Below, piece after piece: positions 1 to 11,745 of a stretch of DNA of 64,000 bases. The position numbers were made by a program, and so were the translations under genes. The stretch's first letter is position 1; each line of letters opens with the position of its first letter. This stretch comes from Flammulina velutipes. Lineage: Eukaryota; Basidiomycota; Agaricomycetes; Agaricales; Physalacriaceae. The notes beneath the pieces were generated by a model. That model worked only from the letters and a program-made list of their open reading frames with translations, searched no databases and had not been told where the DNA came from. The stretch covers positions 2,232,001 through 2,296,000 of the forward strand of contig CM022372.1 of assembly GCA_011800155.1 (NCBI GenBank), read 5' to 3'.

Positions 1-1382
1 CTTGCGCTTTCCTTTGAATCTCAGGATGGCGAGCCATCATCAGGAAAAAGCAATGCATAGTAACAGCAGTCTATGACGGGACATCAAATTGAACAGAGTG
101 GATCACATGAGATGGATTGACTTACGGTCTCAGAGCCGGCTACATATTAGAGCCTTGAGTTGCGATATCAGAAGATGGCTGGTGTTTTTCGACTCACCGC
201 CTAACATAGCCCCAGAAGCATGCCGAAGAATCTCGGTGTCCTCTTCAGATAAATTGCGCTTAAGCCACTTCGCGGTGAATGAACCCTCGGCAGTTCCAGC
301 TTTCTAAGCGGATGGTCCACGGTCAAAGCAGTTCTAAGTTAAGGACAGGCCAATGTTACTAACCAACTGCTCCCGAACATAGTTCATCGGTATGTCCACC
401 ATGTCGAGATACAAAGGCGCCCATTCTCTTGCTATCCGCTTGAAATTAGCTCCAGGGAACCACTCGGGAAGATGTCGAACTGCGTCGAGTAAGAATTGAA
501 ACCATGGTTCGACAACTCGAGCTCACGCACGGAAAGGGAGCTGGTTCACGAGAAATGCACCAGGTTTAGAAGCCTATATAGATCCAAGGTTAGATGCAGA
601 ACTGTATCGAGAGGCTTTACACTTACGGCACTGAAGGTGTCCATGGCCTTGTTCGTCATGGCCACCATTTCGTCGTCGTAGTTCGCAGCGGCATATCCGT
701 AAGCGATTCGAAGAATGATAGCACCGGCATGTCTATAAAACGGTCACAATTAGTATTTCCCCGATTGAAGGTATCATTTATGTACTGAAAACAATGCGCC
801 AGAAGGCGGTCAGGCCGGTCGGCACACAACTCGAGAAATTTGCGGCCTTGCGATTCCTCCTGTGGCCAAAAGGACTTTATCGCTGACACGCTTCCGAGTT
901 CCTGGTGGAATATTTTCCTTTACGCTCAGTCAGTCGAAAAGCATCAGGCAAAGGTAAAAGTTCACCTTGTTTGCTTGAAGACAGGGCCATATTCGAGAAA
1001 GCCAGTTGACTTTCCCCATCCCATTAGGTTTCCAGCCATCGCTACGAAAGGTCTGGACGAGTAAATCGGACCTTTCTTGTCTAAAATATCTTTTGCTTTG
1101 GATAAGCTGTTAATGACCACGATGGTCGTCGGCCCCACGGTGAGAGATATCAGTGGACCTAAGATAGTTGGCGTTGAAGGGTAAACGAAAGGTTTAGTTA
1201 GGCGTACCATATGTCTCTCCCATTATTCCGTACATCTCCCAGTCACGACCACTGGGGAGATCGAGAAGGTTACCGATGAGAGGGAGACCACGGGGACCAG
1301 GAGGCTTGGGTAGGTTTTTCTTATTGTACCATAGTACTAGAGCGGCAACCACAAACAGTCCAATACTAGTTAGTAAGTCCAT
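1..1382 (-). CDS. Cytochrome P450 (N-terminal part, cut by window edge)
   Basis: Microsomal haem-thiolate monooxygenase, partial. The ATG lies at 1380-1382. The first exon gives a hydrophobic anchor, then the proline-rich hinge LPKPPGPRGLPLIGNLLDL. A 49-nt intron follows GETYG, and the next exon reads PLISLTVGPTTIVVINS and then SSRPFVAMAGNL. At the other end, just before the window stops, the minus strand reads FFLMMARHPEIQRKAQ, which is the stretch after the I helix. The ExxR and haem-binding Cys regions therefore lie outside the window. The hinge and SRPF block resemble basidiomycete P450s often labelled O-methylsterigmatocystin oxidoreductase-like; that name does not fix a substrate. The relic at 14.5-15.1 kb looks like the tail of a gene of the same type. 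Confidence 0.85.
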
Positions 1383-2156
1383 GTTGGAAGTAAAGAGCGA
1401 AGAAGTGACAACGAGGAGGATTTATGCGGGCCATGCGGGTGGGGGGACGGTGGGAATGGTAAGCTTGGAATGTGTGGTTAGGCTCTCACGGAAGGGCATT
1501 CACTGTAGGTGTTTGGCCCCACACAAGAAGTAGGTACGAATGATCCCAGGCGGCTGTAGTATTCCATGTTCCTGTTTTCGTAAGGTCGAACAGCCTTGAA
1601 CAGAATTCGAATTCTATATAGTGTTCGGAGGGCCTTAGAAGAACTGGAAGAAGTGATAGACATGGTGGTCGTTCACAACCTCTTGTCTGCCACGTTACCG
1701 AAGGCTGATCACAAAGCTCGGCTATCAGGGCCGACTCCCGACGCCCATCTTGTCATCCTGCCACTTCCACAAATGTCCCCGCTATGCCCTGCATGGCCGC
1801 TATGTATACCGTAAGTAAGTGAACCGGTAGTGGGGAACGGCGCTAAGAACCCTCTCTTCCCCAGTGCTTCCGTCGGATTCTTGCATGTAAACTGCCGAAT
1901 CGATTTGCAGCTCTTCCCAAACAGGCGCGTTGAGTTGGACTGCTTATAGTTGTGAAATAAATTTTGATTCTACTCCACTTACCACACACCCACCAATGTC
2001 CACACAACGCAGATCGTGATACCTGGACACCCGCCACAAACGTGGTTTGATTGGTCGGATGATGTTGTGTAGCTACTGATGCTGACCAAGCGGCTCTTGA
2101 CTCTTTATACTTCTGGTTCTGTCTGTGTATCCTTTGCCCTTCCCCAACGATGTCCG
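1383..2156. other. Intergenic, divergent promoter region
   Basis: This stretch separates a P450 on the minus strand from a DUF6534 gene on the plus strand, so it should hold both promoters. Short open frames occur on both strands but lack family resemblance or splice support. I see no repeat or RNA gene. Confidence 0.5.
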
Positions 2157-4081
2157 ATGTCCAGTCAACGCCCGACAACACGTTCGTTTCTCGTTTATCC
2201 TCAATGGCATCCTCTGAATATCTGATATCCATAGACATGGCCTCTTATTCAATGCAGTAGTCATCTCTTCGGCGTAAGTACCCTCACAGCTTACATATCT
2301 TCTCGACTCATTTTGCTAGATTATACGGAGGTACTATCGTCGATGGCCGACTAACAGAACAACACTCACTTCCATCTTAGCTGGCTGCCTTCAGGCGTGG
2401 TTCTACTTTCGCAAATATAGGCTCAGGGATCCGGTCTTTGTCCAATGTATTGTCGCATTCGTTTTAGTTTGTGATACGGTACAGATGGCTCTCCTGTCTG
2501 GTATACTTGATTCGTTATATCCCCCGCCACAATTTCTCATATCATTTCTAGCGGCAGTATATAGGTACCTCGTTTCCAGCAAGTCACTCATTATGCCTGG
2601 TCGCCTGTCGGTCTGACGCCGCTCGCTAGATCATTCCGATCCTGCCGCTCTTGGTAGGACCGAAAAGTACGCAGTTCAGGTCTCGATTAGCAATAGATAT
2701 GTTTACTAACGAACCTAAGGTCTCTCTTAGCAGAACTTTTCTTCAGTGGGGGGATTGCAATTGGAACGCAGATGTATGTTGGTCGCGCGTTTCATCTGAG
2801 ATGATAGCTGAGTGACGCCTCTAGGTTTTATGCGTGGCGCATTTATATCTGTCAGTATTATATGTTTCAACATTTATCGTGACTTCAGGATACTGATACC
2901 TGTTTAGTGAGCAGGAGCTGGATACTCTCGGGTCTCGTTGTATGTACATCTGTTGTTTACTAGATGACTGACCTAATTAGAACATCAGGCTGTTTTGGGA
3001 TGGACCTCGTTCCGTAAGTTCTATTGATCTGACATTGCAATGACGTGGAAAATCTTGACCCACTCTTTCAGTGATTCTATTTGGTACGTCCGGAGTCTTA
3101 CCACTAGCCCGCACTAATTTCAATACTAGTTTATACAATCATCGTGTAATTCACCTTTTCATCGCTGATGTGCCACCGTTATTAATGACTCTACCAGACT
3201 CAAATACGATTTTCTGTCTCAGCTTCTCGAGCAAGTAGTGAGTTCATCTCTCACGAGTGTCACTCTTTCCTAATCATGATGCTCCAAGCCATTGTCAACG
3301 GTCGTGAATGCCTTCAACGCCGCATGTGGTGCGCTTCAACCATGATCCATCCAAAATAGATTCTCTCATTCCGCAGATGTATCGATTACAATCATTATGG
3401 TCTTGTACCTTGAACGTTCTAAGACGGGATTGAAAAAGGTCGGTGTGTCGTACTACTAGACTCTAGTGCTTACGAGGACCTGTGTGTTGACGATCTACAG
3501 ACTACAGATATGATAAACCGTCTCATCATATTCACGTTCAATACCTGTAAGTCGTCCAGTCGTGTTTTCCCTCAAACCATCTCAGTGGATGGTCTAGCTA
3601 TTCCGACGACGATATGCGCCATCTGTTCCGTGACATTCGTACGTCTTAGTCCTCAACGAATGTACGTCCATTGATTCATTCCTAGTTGAACGTCTTCCCA
3701 AACACCTTCCTCTACATATTCTTTTTCGTAATCAGTGAGTTATTTCCCAGGCTCATGCATTCCTTGACTCATTCTGAACTGTGCCATACTCTAGTGGGCC
3801 GATGTATGTCTTTTCTCTATATCAACCTGCAACCTGCCCATCTCTGCACTCACACCCATCTTAGTCTATACGAACTCTCTTTTGGTGACTCTCAACTCCA
3901 GAGATTATATCCGGAACGGCACGATGTCAGGCATTTCTAGTGGAAATGAAATTTCGCTCACGGGTTTTCTTCAAAATGGACCACCGGTTCGTCTACGGTT
4001 CGAGCTGCTTGGAGTCAAAGTGCTAATAGTCTGGATCACAGCACCCCCGAGGAGATGTCTATCGAAACCCTCGGGAGATAG
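2157..4081 (+). CDS. DUF6534-type multi-pass membrane protein (end uncertain, possibly damaged)
   Basis: Basidiomycete integral membrane family of unknown function. From ATG 2157 a 29-nt exon joins over a 49-nt intron to GLLFNAVVISSA. Further short exons give LYGAGCLQAWFYFRKY and FVLVCDTVQMALLSAAVYRY, then FFSGGIAIGTQMYVGRAF. Family landmarks near the end are TDMINRLIIFTFNT and LYTNSLLVTLNSRDYIRNG. Introns are about 50 nt and carry CTAAC-like branch sites (for example gactaac near 2350). The last part is unclear: the frame holding the NSLL..LNSR block runs on to a stop at 4251-4253. A +1-shifted frame instead gives a hydrophilic tail ending STPEEMSIETLGR at 4079-4081, as usual for the family. 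Either a splice or a frameshift lies near 3950. A second family member is at 15.2-16.9 kb. Confidence 0.65.
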
Positions 4082-5440
4082 CTATTCGAATAGACTCATC
4101 GCGCCAATTGCAACATGTCAGTCATTCTATTGCAACACTTTGCCTTGTGATTACACTTACGTTGGTTGGCTAAAGGATGGTACTGATTCCAAGAATTGTC
4201 ATGCAGAAGAGCACGGTTCCGAAGGTGATAGTGGGAAAGCTCTCCCTGTGTAATTGAGAGGTGTTGCGCTGCTGTAAGTATCAGTATAATGTAAATCTTC
4301 TTCGGGACGAGCGGGTAGCCGCCTTCCTTACTATTGTCGTCATTCGCAAGAGAGCGTCGTTTTGCCTGCCTCCAAAACTTATTGAGTTCGGTATTTCTAT
4401 GGTGTCTAGGAGCCGAGCTCTTGAGTATGTATCAACCACTATGTGAACGGGCGAACAAGGAGTGGTTTTGGGGGACAACTAGTATTGCTCAGTTAGCGAT
4501 GCCCCAACCCCCACCGAGGCTGAATGGGGCACGTGCCCGTCAGGATGCTTTTCCCACGCCATCAAGTGAACAGTCACGATGAACACATCTCTTGTCCCTT
4601 CCATCAAGCATCCCTCGCGCTGACCTTGAAAACTTTCATTGTAACTTTCATCTCAGCTTCAGTCACTACTCAGGAACAACAAAAGGTCAGCCTCGAACCT
4701 TTGAAACTGGCTTCCTTGTCTAATTGTGAACTGATCTCCGCATGCACTGACGCGCTGTGACGCCACTCAACCGTTCTGTCTGTCTATGGGATGTGTCCAC
4801 GCTCAACATGTCCCCGTGTCTCTCTAACTGCGCCGGAACACTCCTTCGGAGCCTTTCTACTGGTAATGTGGGCAACGACTCTTCTTTACATGGGTTTGAC
4901 GGGTTATGGCGCCTTGGCCTACTCTCTGTATAAATTCTTCAGCGAAAGTTTTGTTTTACTTTGAAGGTAGCTGTTTTTGGAGGCGATTGGCGCTTTCTGC
5001 CTTCGAAGGCAACTTCTACCGATTTCCCGAAAGACTTTCTTTTGCGTCGGAAGTGCTTCTCCCTGGACGTGGGGCCGCTTCACTCGTGCATCTTCACGAT
5101 CACGTTAACCCCTTAGCCATGCAATTCCGAATCTCCGATGGCCAGCATAGCCAGCCTCATACAATCAACCTCCTTGACATGCCATAACAATTCATCTCGA
5201 GGAAATTGTCTATTCAGTCCGCATTGTAATCTTCCGAAGCCTATGGCATATGTATTACGGCGAGGCATACACCATTCTCTGCTTGTCATACGCCATTTCT
5301 TATGACGAGCGCCTGGTGAAGCTAGGGGCGACGATCCTGGTATAAGAGGGACGCGACAAGACGGAGGAAAAGCAGTACCAGAACCTCTCTGATACTACCG
5401 TCAAGTCTATAGCCTCACTTAGCCTTCTCTACTCTTCGCA
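4082..5440. other. Long intergenic stretch without a supported gene
   Basis: No reading frame here has recognisable family features. The plus strand at about 4835-4972 encodes a short hydrophobic segment (LLVMWATTLLYMGLTGYGAL) ending in a stop, without a convincing start or flanking exons. The 3' part should hold the promoter of the SC15-like gene, including TATAAGAG at 5341. Confidence 0.4.
5341..5348 (+). promoter_or_regulatory. TATA-like box of the SC15-like gene
   Basis: TATAAGAG lies 100 nt upstream of the ATG at 5441, a usual distance for a strongly expressed fungal secreted-protein gene. Position is the only support. Confidence 0.45.
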
Positions 5441-6135
5441 ATGCTCTTCTCTCACATCGCCTTCATTGCCCTCTCCGTCTTCGGCTTCGTCCAAGCAATT
5501 CCTTCACCCCTCGCCAAAGAGGGTGCCGTTGCGCGTGACACGAACGCTGATGTTACCGGTGTTCTGAACACCCTTAAAGGCAGGACTGACACCATCTTGC
5601 CTCAAATTAGTGAGTTTACCATAACTTTGAGTTTCTCTTGCGCGTGCTGATATCGTACAGACGCCTTGGTGGCTAGCGGCAACGCTAATGACCAGAATGT
5701 CAAGCCTCTCTTCGACCAGCTCAGTTCAGCTCTTAAGACTGCCGACGGCTCTTTGGGCAAATTCAAGGCCCAAGGCCTCGTTAGCAGACAAAGCCAGGAC
5801 CAGGTTGCTGCTGTTAGCGCCGACATCGTCAAGGTATGTTTGATTTCCCGCCTTCCTACCCTGTAGTAGGCGCTCAATTTCGATGCTATAGAACATCAAC
5901 GCCACTCTTACATCGTTCCCCTTCGACGTCTCGTTGATCAGCGCCATCACGCTCCTCATATTCAACTTGATTATCAGCTTGAACTTCTTGGTTCCGGGAT
6001 TGATCGCTGTGATTGTCGCGTTGTAAGTATCCTCCCTTTTTGGCCTCCCAATTTTCTGATTGAGAATTTAGGTTGAACGGCGTCGCTGGGGTTGTTCTTA
6101 CGCTCCTTTTGGCTCTGATATCTATCCTAGTATGA
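5441..6135 (+). CDS. SC15-like small secreted protein with hydrophobic C-terminal half
   Basis: Four exons (5441-5609, 5661-5833, 5892-6022, 6072-6135) sum to 537 nt and give 178 residues. A signal peptide (MLFSHIAFIALSVFGFVQA) precedes a hydrophilic helical half (VTGVLNTLKGRTDTILPQI, then SSALKTADGSLGKF). The C-terminal half is nearly all hydrophobic (ISAITLLIFNLIISLNFL, then VVLTLLLALISILV). A hydrophilic first half and hydrophobic second half at this size match SC15 of Schizophyllum commune, a cell-wall-associated protein that aids hyphal attachment and aerial growth. All introns are 49-58 nt with GT..AG ends. The family call rests on architecture and general resemblance. Confidence 0.75.
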
Positions 6136-6832
6136 TCCATCGTTTGGATCTGTTCGTTGAAATGGTCTTTTTGTACATATTTAGATTGTGTGGTTCAATT
6201 TCTATACAATTTGATTTACTTTGATTTTGCCAAATATGCGCCACATAGGGCTTCGAGAATTTACGAAGAAGGTAGAATCCATTCACACACCATGTAAAAT
6301 TAACTGAATCGTCCGCATAACTTGAATTAACCTGTCTCATCACAAGTGTCGACAGCGGTTGCGCCACAGACAATGTCCATGATGTGCGGCCATTCTGTAT
6401 TCGATTTGTGGTAGTACCTTCCTAAATGCTTGCACTTACGTGGATACCAATATACTGATGATTTAGGTACTATAGCAGGATTTTCCGGACATTCATAATG
6501 GCAACTCCTCTTATCTCACGCCACGCAAGAGGCAGTGAGCGGCGTACTAAGAGTTGGCTGGGTCATTGCAGTATTTGCATCTAGAGCATGGTAATATCTG
6601 ACACTAGCCATGCCCATTTGTTGAAAGGTCACGACCACCTTCAAGCCATAACACCTGTAGTAGGCCGCGCACTGGCATTGAGTAAATTTCGCCTGCTATG
6701 TCCGTACGTTTTCCTTCTATACCACTGCTACTACCATACCACTTAGTAGCAGTCACAATCTACCTCCAGACAGAACGAAGAGATTCTGTCACAAGAGGCT
6801 CTGCTTTGCGCGAAAATTAGGGTCGCTCAAAG
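6136..6832. other. Intergenic
   Basis: Convergent 3' flank and spacer with no supported gene. It contains one TGCGCCACA site (6237-6245), a 9-mer that recurs in the window's non-coding DNA. Confidence 0.4.
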
Positions 6833-6925
6833 CAGGGGGCTACCGTCGGAGAAATCCGTGAAATGAACCTCTGAAAGTCCTCGCCAGGGTCTTTCCTTTT
6901 CGAGGACGACTTGCCGCTGGTGCCG
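6833..6925 (+). repeat. Left arm of 93-bp inverted repeat
   Basis: This segment is the reverse complement of 7190-7281, identical apart from one inserted base near 6917. The loop is 264 nt. The right arm ends 72 nt upstream of the MFS transporter ATG, so this arm is an inverted copy of that gene's 5' flank. Such near-identity implies a recent foldback event. Confidence 0.9.
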
Positions 6926-7189
6926 ATACTCTATATCTACAGTATATGACCCAGTGAACGATGTTACTTCTGGAGGTAAGGCTCAAATAATTTCTCATTA
7001 TTGAGGGAAGTCGTTTGGATTGGGGCGACGAGTTTTTTTGACCCATGAAAGCACAAAGCCTACCGAAGTGGCAAGATTTCGATGCCAAGTTTTATTTATT
7101 TGAAACTAAAATGGTATAAATCTCATCTGAACACCTCAAAGAATAGAGAAGCGAACGTAGGACCTAAAGCATCGTGCGCGCCACATAAG

Positions 7190-7281
7190 CGGCACCACGG
7201 CAAGTCGTCCTCGAAAAGGAAAGACCCTGGCGAGGACTTTCAGAGGTTCATTTCACGGATTTCTCCGACGGTAGCCCCCTG
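7190..7281 (-). repeat. Right arm of 93-bp inverted repeat, in the MFS 5' flank
   Basis: Partner of the arm at 6833-6925. It lies between the GCGCCACATAAG motif at about 7179 and the MFS start codon. A transcript crossing both arms would fold into a long, almost perfect hairpin. Confidence 0.9.
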
Positions 7282-7353
7282 GCTCAAAGTCAGCCATATT
7301 GCTTCCGGCCGGAAGACGGAATCGGCACGATCAACTTGAGAAAGACGTCCACG

Positions 7354-9096
7354 ATGCTCGCAGACGAGGATAACAGCGAGCTCCCCAACGAGCGCACTGA
7401 CCTCCTCGCTTCCTCTTCTTCTGCCCTCAATCAAAAGCGCAAACCAGCTCGCACTCCTTTACCCGTTTTGCAGATATGGGTTATGCTAATCGTCCAAGTT
7501 GTCGAGCCTATAGCAAGTCAGAGTATCTATCCTTATATCAACCAGGTGCGTTCCCTATCATCGACAACATCTCCAGACTAAATGTCTTGTAGCTTGTCAG
7601 TGAGCTCGATATTACTGGCGGTGACGAGCGGCGCGTCGGATACTATGCTGGCTTGATAGTAAGCGCCTTTCAAAATTCTGGGACCCTGCTAACGTTTTGA
7701 ATGACATAGGAATCTCTATTCTTTGCAACAGAGGCCATTACTGTCCTGCATTGGAGTCGATTATCGGACAGGATAGGACGCAAGCCAGTCCTTCTCATAG
7801 GTATGATTGGCACTACTGTGTCCATGTTGCTCTTCGGTCTCTCTAGGACATTCTCCGCCCTTGTTCTTAGCCGTTGTCTCACTGGACTACTGAATGGCAA
7901 TATTGGTGCGCCACACTTCCTCCCGACCCCTCTCACGGCTGACAACAGCACAAAAAGGTGTCATGAAAAGCGCCATGGGTGATCTGACAGATTCTTCGAA
8001 CAGGGCAGAGGGCTTTTCTCTCATGCCCGTAGTCTGGTCCTTCGGCGCTACGATGGGGTTCGTGTCCTCTCATCTCTTACGACATCCTTGTTCATTTTAG
8101 CTCCAGGCCCCTCATTGGCGGTACATTCGCTCGCCCCCACGACCGTTTCCCCAACGTCTTCTCAAACCCTTTCTGGGAAAAGTACCCCTACTTCCTACCG
8201 TGTGTAATCACCGCACTGTGTGCTTTCACTGCCGTGGTACTCATAACGTTCCTCTTCAAAGAGGTGAATATCTTGCTGTCCCGGTCCACTTCCGAAAGCA
8301 TAACTCATATCGCCGCAGTCGGCTCCGATAAAAAGGTCTACAAGCTATGGGAGCATCGAAACCCAAGTATCGACTCCCAAGCCCGTGACCCTACGCGGGC
8401 TCCTTATCTTCCCCGTTATGATATCCGTATCAAACTACGTCTCTCTCGCCTTTCTCAATATCGCCTTCAACGCCCTCTTCCCACTATTCCTGGCCATGCC
8501 GGAGGAGATTGGTGGACTCGGTCAGGCGCCGTCGACTATTGGATACATCTTAGGAAGCTATGGCGCCCTCTGTGGAATATATCAGTTCTTCTTCTTTTCC
8601 AAAATCATTAACGCGCTTGGGGAACGACGGGTTTTCATCAATGGTATGATATGTATTCCGTGCATGTTTGCCCTATTCCCCGTTATTAGCTTGTGTGCTG
8701 GGACGCCGTGGGCTTGGATTGGGATCGCTGTGATGCTGATACTCTTTGCTTTGTGCGATATGTCTTTCGGTACGGGTTGTCGATTTGATGATGTTTTGGA
8801 GTTGGGAAACTGACATGCTTTCAGGCTCTATCTTCATTTTCGTGACAGCTTCTGCACCCAACAAGGCATCTCTGGGTGCTACGAATGGTCTTTCGCAGAC
8901 GGTCGTATCCGTAACGCGTGCGATTGGCCCAGGTTTCGCTACATCTTTGTTCTCTATCTCGGTGGAGAAGAACATTCTGTATGGATATGGTGTTTATGCC
9001 TTGTTCGTTGTCCTGTCGCTGCTTGCTATTGTATTGGCACACAAATTACCTGCGGAGGTTTGGGACAACGACGACGATTCGGACGCTGATCGTTAA
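7354..9096 (+). CDS. MFS transporter, DHA1 / zinc-induced-facilitator-like type
   Basis: Proton-driven major facilitator membrane transporter. Seven exons (7354-7545, 7593-7658, 7710-7905, 7958-8057, 8101-8263, 8319-8769, 8825-9096) sum to 1,440 nt and give 479 residues. The start is the first true ATG (MLADEDNSELPNERTDLL). A first helix IWVMLIVQVVEPIASQSIYP is followed by the MFS loop signature WSRLSDRIGRKPVLLIG between helices 2 and 3, and by LSRCLTGLLNGNIGVMKS. A hydrophilic central loop (KRSTSYGSIETQ) lies before LRGLLIFPVMISVSNYVSL, and the tail is acidic (DNDDDSDADR). This layout fits fungal multidrug or metal-chelate exporters of the YCR023C/ZIFL group; the substrate cannot be read. 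A TGCGCCACA site lies in intron 3. The promoter carries one arm of a 93-bp inverted repeat. Confidence 0.9.
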
Positions 9097-9206
9097 TGAC
9101 ATTTAACGATGCTAAATTTTGTACGACATCTTATGTTTTGTGCTATGTATCTGCTTTTCAATAGATCATGTTTACTTCTGTGAACTTTCCCATACCATTC
9201 CCGGTT

Positions 9207-10813
9207 CTACTTCCAAGGATCGAACAGGATTTTCCCGACGTTTCCTTTATCGAATGCCTTGTACATATCCGTTGCCTCATTGAATCCGACGATTCGGTCG
9301 ACAAGGCTTGTCTCGTCGCCCACGCCACCGAACACGTCCTGTCGCTTGGCTGTAAACTTTCTTCAGGTGCGTGTACGAAAACAATGGGAATCGTGTAGAC
9401 ATACCCAAGAGATCAAACGCCATTGGCAACATCGCGCGCGCGGGGCATCGTCCAAAATCCAGCGATATATTCTTGTCGTATAGATTTTCTCCGGACAAAG
9501 GGAAGGTGCGAGGACTATGGACTCCAACACTTGTGATAACACCAAAAGGACGAACGATATCGTACGCTAGTGTCATTGAATCGTTGTGACCAACGACCTA
9601 AAGTTGTGAATCTGTCAATGTTCGAGACAAGGTTATTGGATACTCAGTAATCACCTCAAGGACCGCATTACACCCAATGCCCGAAGTCCATTTGCGAATC
9701 GTTTCCTTAGCTTCGTCGATCCCTTGTGCCACAAATACCCCGTTGTATGATTCAGTCTCGCAGATCTTGGCGTAGATGGATTCCATCTTCGATCTGCGGG
9801 ACTCTACGAGGTCAATGCCTACGATTTGGAACTTGATATTCTTCTTCTTGGACAGTTTCTCGATTAGCGCGACTCCGGCACATACACCAACAGGTCCCAG
9901 GCCGATAATAGCGAAAGTCAGGATGTTCTCGGATTGTGGTGCGGAAAGGCTAGAGAAATTCGCCTCCATGTGTGTCGGCCATGGCGCTTGTAGAATGGCT
10001 GATGTGACTTTGGGGTGGTTGAGCGCCTGGAGGGCTGCGAAGAGCCCTGTGGGTAGGATGTCTCCAAGGAACAAGAGGGAGGCGTCGGAGATGGAGGAGA
10101 GATTGGGGTACTTGTTTGCTAGAGCTGGGTTTGAGAGGCTGAATAAGGTACCTCCGGCTTTGGGCACGCGCACATATTGGGCTTGGGCGCCTTCTAGAGA
10201 TGGGGACCCGAAGAGTTTGCTGTGGAGGCAGCGGCATGTATAGCCTATTTTACAGACCCTAGGGATGCGAATTGAGACTATGGGCATATCTTAGAACGGA
10301 AATGAACTTACTGGCACTCCCCACAATTGACAGTGAAGGGAGAAACTACTCTGTCGCCAACCTTCAAGGTTGAATAGAGGTCTGGGCGTTCTTCAGTATT
10401 TTTGCCGAAGTTTGATCCAAGTTCTATGACTTCTCCGATGAATTCGTGGCCGCATACGTGTCTAGGTGGCTTAACGAAGGTATGTGATGGCTGCGCCACA
10501 CTTACATTTTATCTATGATCGCGTGGCCTCGGTAGGCGTGAAGATCGCTACCTGGTAAGAGGTGTGAGCTTGCGTTTTAGATGAAGTAGATCGATTTTAC
10601 CGCATAGTCCAGCGTACTAGCATCCCAGATGAGATCAATTCAGTTATTAGCGGTTGGACGTACTTTGACTTTGACGATGGCATCGTCAGGGTCGGATATA
10701 CTGGAGAAGACTATTGAGTACGCCGTAGAAGGAATGCGTGATCACCTTGGGACTGGGATACTCTCGACACGGATATCGTACGAAGGTGGATGAAATCTGA
10801 CTGCCGTCTGCAT
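9207..10813 (-). CDS. Zinc-type alcohol dehydrogenase (MDR superfamily)
   Basis: NAD(P)-dependent medium-chain dehydrogenase. From ATG 10811-10813 the protein starts MQTAVRFHPPSYDIRVESIP, then AIVKVK and YAGLCGSDLHAYRGH, which holds the first catalytic zinc ligand (Cys). HVCGHEFIGEV gives the GHE zinc site and VSPFTVNCGECQ starts the structural-zinc region. The nucleotide fold reads FAIIGLGPVGVCAGVALIEK followed by VGIDLVESRR. The C-terminus is DRIVGFNEATDMYKAFDKG and ends near GKILFDPWK. Introns are short; one near 10,480 may be only 36 nt. Convergent with the MFS gene, with 110 nt between the stops. Substrate unknown. Confidence 0.87.
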
Positions 10814-11178
10814 GATGGTAAGAGGCAATCAATTGATGGCGGTGGTCCGAGTTTGTTAGAGCTCGTTATTGGTTAGTTATACTAGGGTAGAGATTTCGGA
10901 TACCTACCCATCGGTTGCTTACATTGGGATTCATGTTGGTCGCGTCAAGAATGTAGCACTATTTAAAGGTCAGTCATCCATTGACTTTCAGCAGCTGATT
11001 AAGCACCGCTTCAGGCAAGAAATATGGCTGACCAAGAACCTCCGTACTTTAGACGATTTAGTTGGTAATTGAATAGGCGTGTCAGCGAACAGCTGGACGA
11101 TCATGTCTATAAAAGGCGGATCTTCGACGGCGATCCCTCCAGTATCCAGTCCACCACATACGAAAATCACACATAACC
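10814..11178. other. Divergent promoter region (ADH / GFA gene)
   Basis: Divergent 5' flanks with no gene visible. TATAAAA at 11108-11114 serves the downstream gene. Confidence 0.45.
11108..11114 (+). promoter_or_regulatory. TATA box of the GFA-domain gene
   Basis: TATAAAA lies 71 nt before the ATG at 11179 in an otherwise gene-free stretch. Confidence 0.55.
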
Positions 11179-11745
11179 ATGGCTGCAACTGCTGATAAAT
11201 CCAAACCATACATCCCTCAGGCCGGCAGTGCCAATGACGGATGGTCCAAGGAAGACGAAGCCACGGCTACATGCTTCTGTGGCGCAGTACAACTGGCATT
11301 CGTGAGTGTCTCATCTCGGTTTACCTCCTTAATCCAACATTTCCCACAGCCAACCCAAGGCCCGGGCCTCATCGACACATTCGTCTGCAATTGCACGGAC
11401 TGTCGCAAACTCACCGCATCCATGTTTGCGTCCAACCTCACGGTCGCCGACACGCACCTGAAGCACCTGCGCGGACGCGAGAACCTTAAGGCATTCGGAC
11501 AATCGAAGACTATCGCCTCGGGAAACAAGATGACCAACTACTTTTGCTCGACGTGTGGCACGCTCATGTACCGCGTCGGGGAGGCTTTCCCCGGGATGAG
11601 CATCATGCGCATTGGCACCGTGGACGATTTCAGTCTTCATGAGACCAAGCTGAAACCTCGAGTTGAGCAATTTACCAAGGACCGCGTGGGATGGTTCTCA
11701 GGCGTGGAAGGAATTAGACAGGTTGAAGGGAGTGCTTACACTTAG
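11179..11745 (+). CDS. GFA/CENP-V domain protein (zinc-binding, Mss4-like fold)
   Basis: Member of the glutathione-dependent formaldehyde-activating enzyme/CENP-V family; the reaction of most fungal members is not known. One intron (11302-11349) joins exons of 123 and 396 nt into 172 residues. Zinc-ligand motifs appear in the family's order: ATCFCGAVQLAF, then FVCNCTDCRKLTASMF, then MTNYFCSTCGTLMYRVG. The C-terminus (IGTVDDFSLHETKLKPRVEQ) also matches the family. Length is slightly above the usual 130-160 because of a short N-terminal extension. Confidence 0.9.
   Translation: MAATADKSKPYIPQAGSANDGWSKEDEATATCFCGAVQLAFVSVSSRFTSLIQHFPQPTQGPGLIDTFVCNCTDCRKLTASMFASNLTVADTHLKHLRGRENLKAFGQSKTIASGNKMTNYFCSTCGTLMYRVGEAFPGMSIMRIGTVDDFSLHETKLKPRVEQFTKDRVGWFSGVEGIRQVEGSAYT

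Noticed and set aside
1640..1815. Plus-strand frame MVVVHNLLSATLPK as a gene or as exon 1 of the DUF6534 protein
   Set aside because: No splice path joins it to the DUF6534 exons in frame, whereas ATG 2157 does so with a 49-nt intron.
4835..4972. Short hydrophobic plus-strand frame as a small membrane protein gene
   Set aside because: No start codon in good context, no flanking exons and no family resemblance; one hydrophobic stretch is expected by chance in 64 kb.
11278..11286. TGTGGCGCA in the GFA gene as another copy of the repeated motif
   Set aside because: It encodes Cys-Gly-Ala of the conserved zinc motif, so coding constraint explains it.
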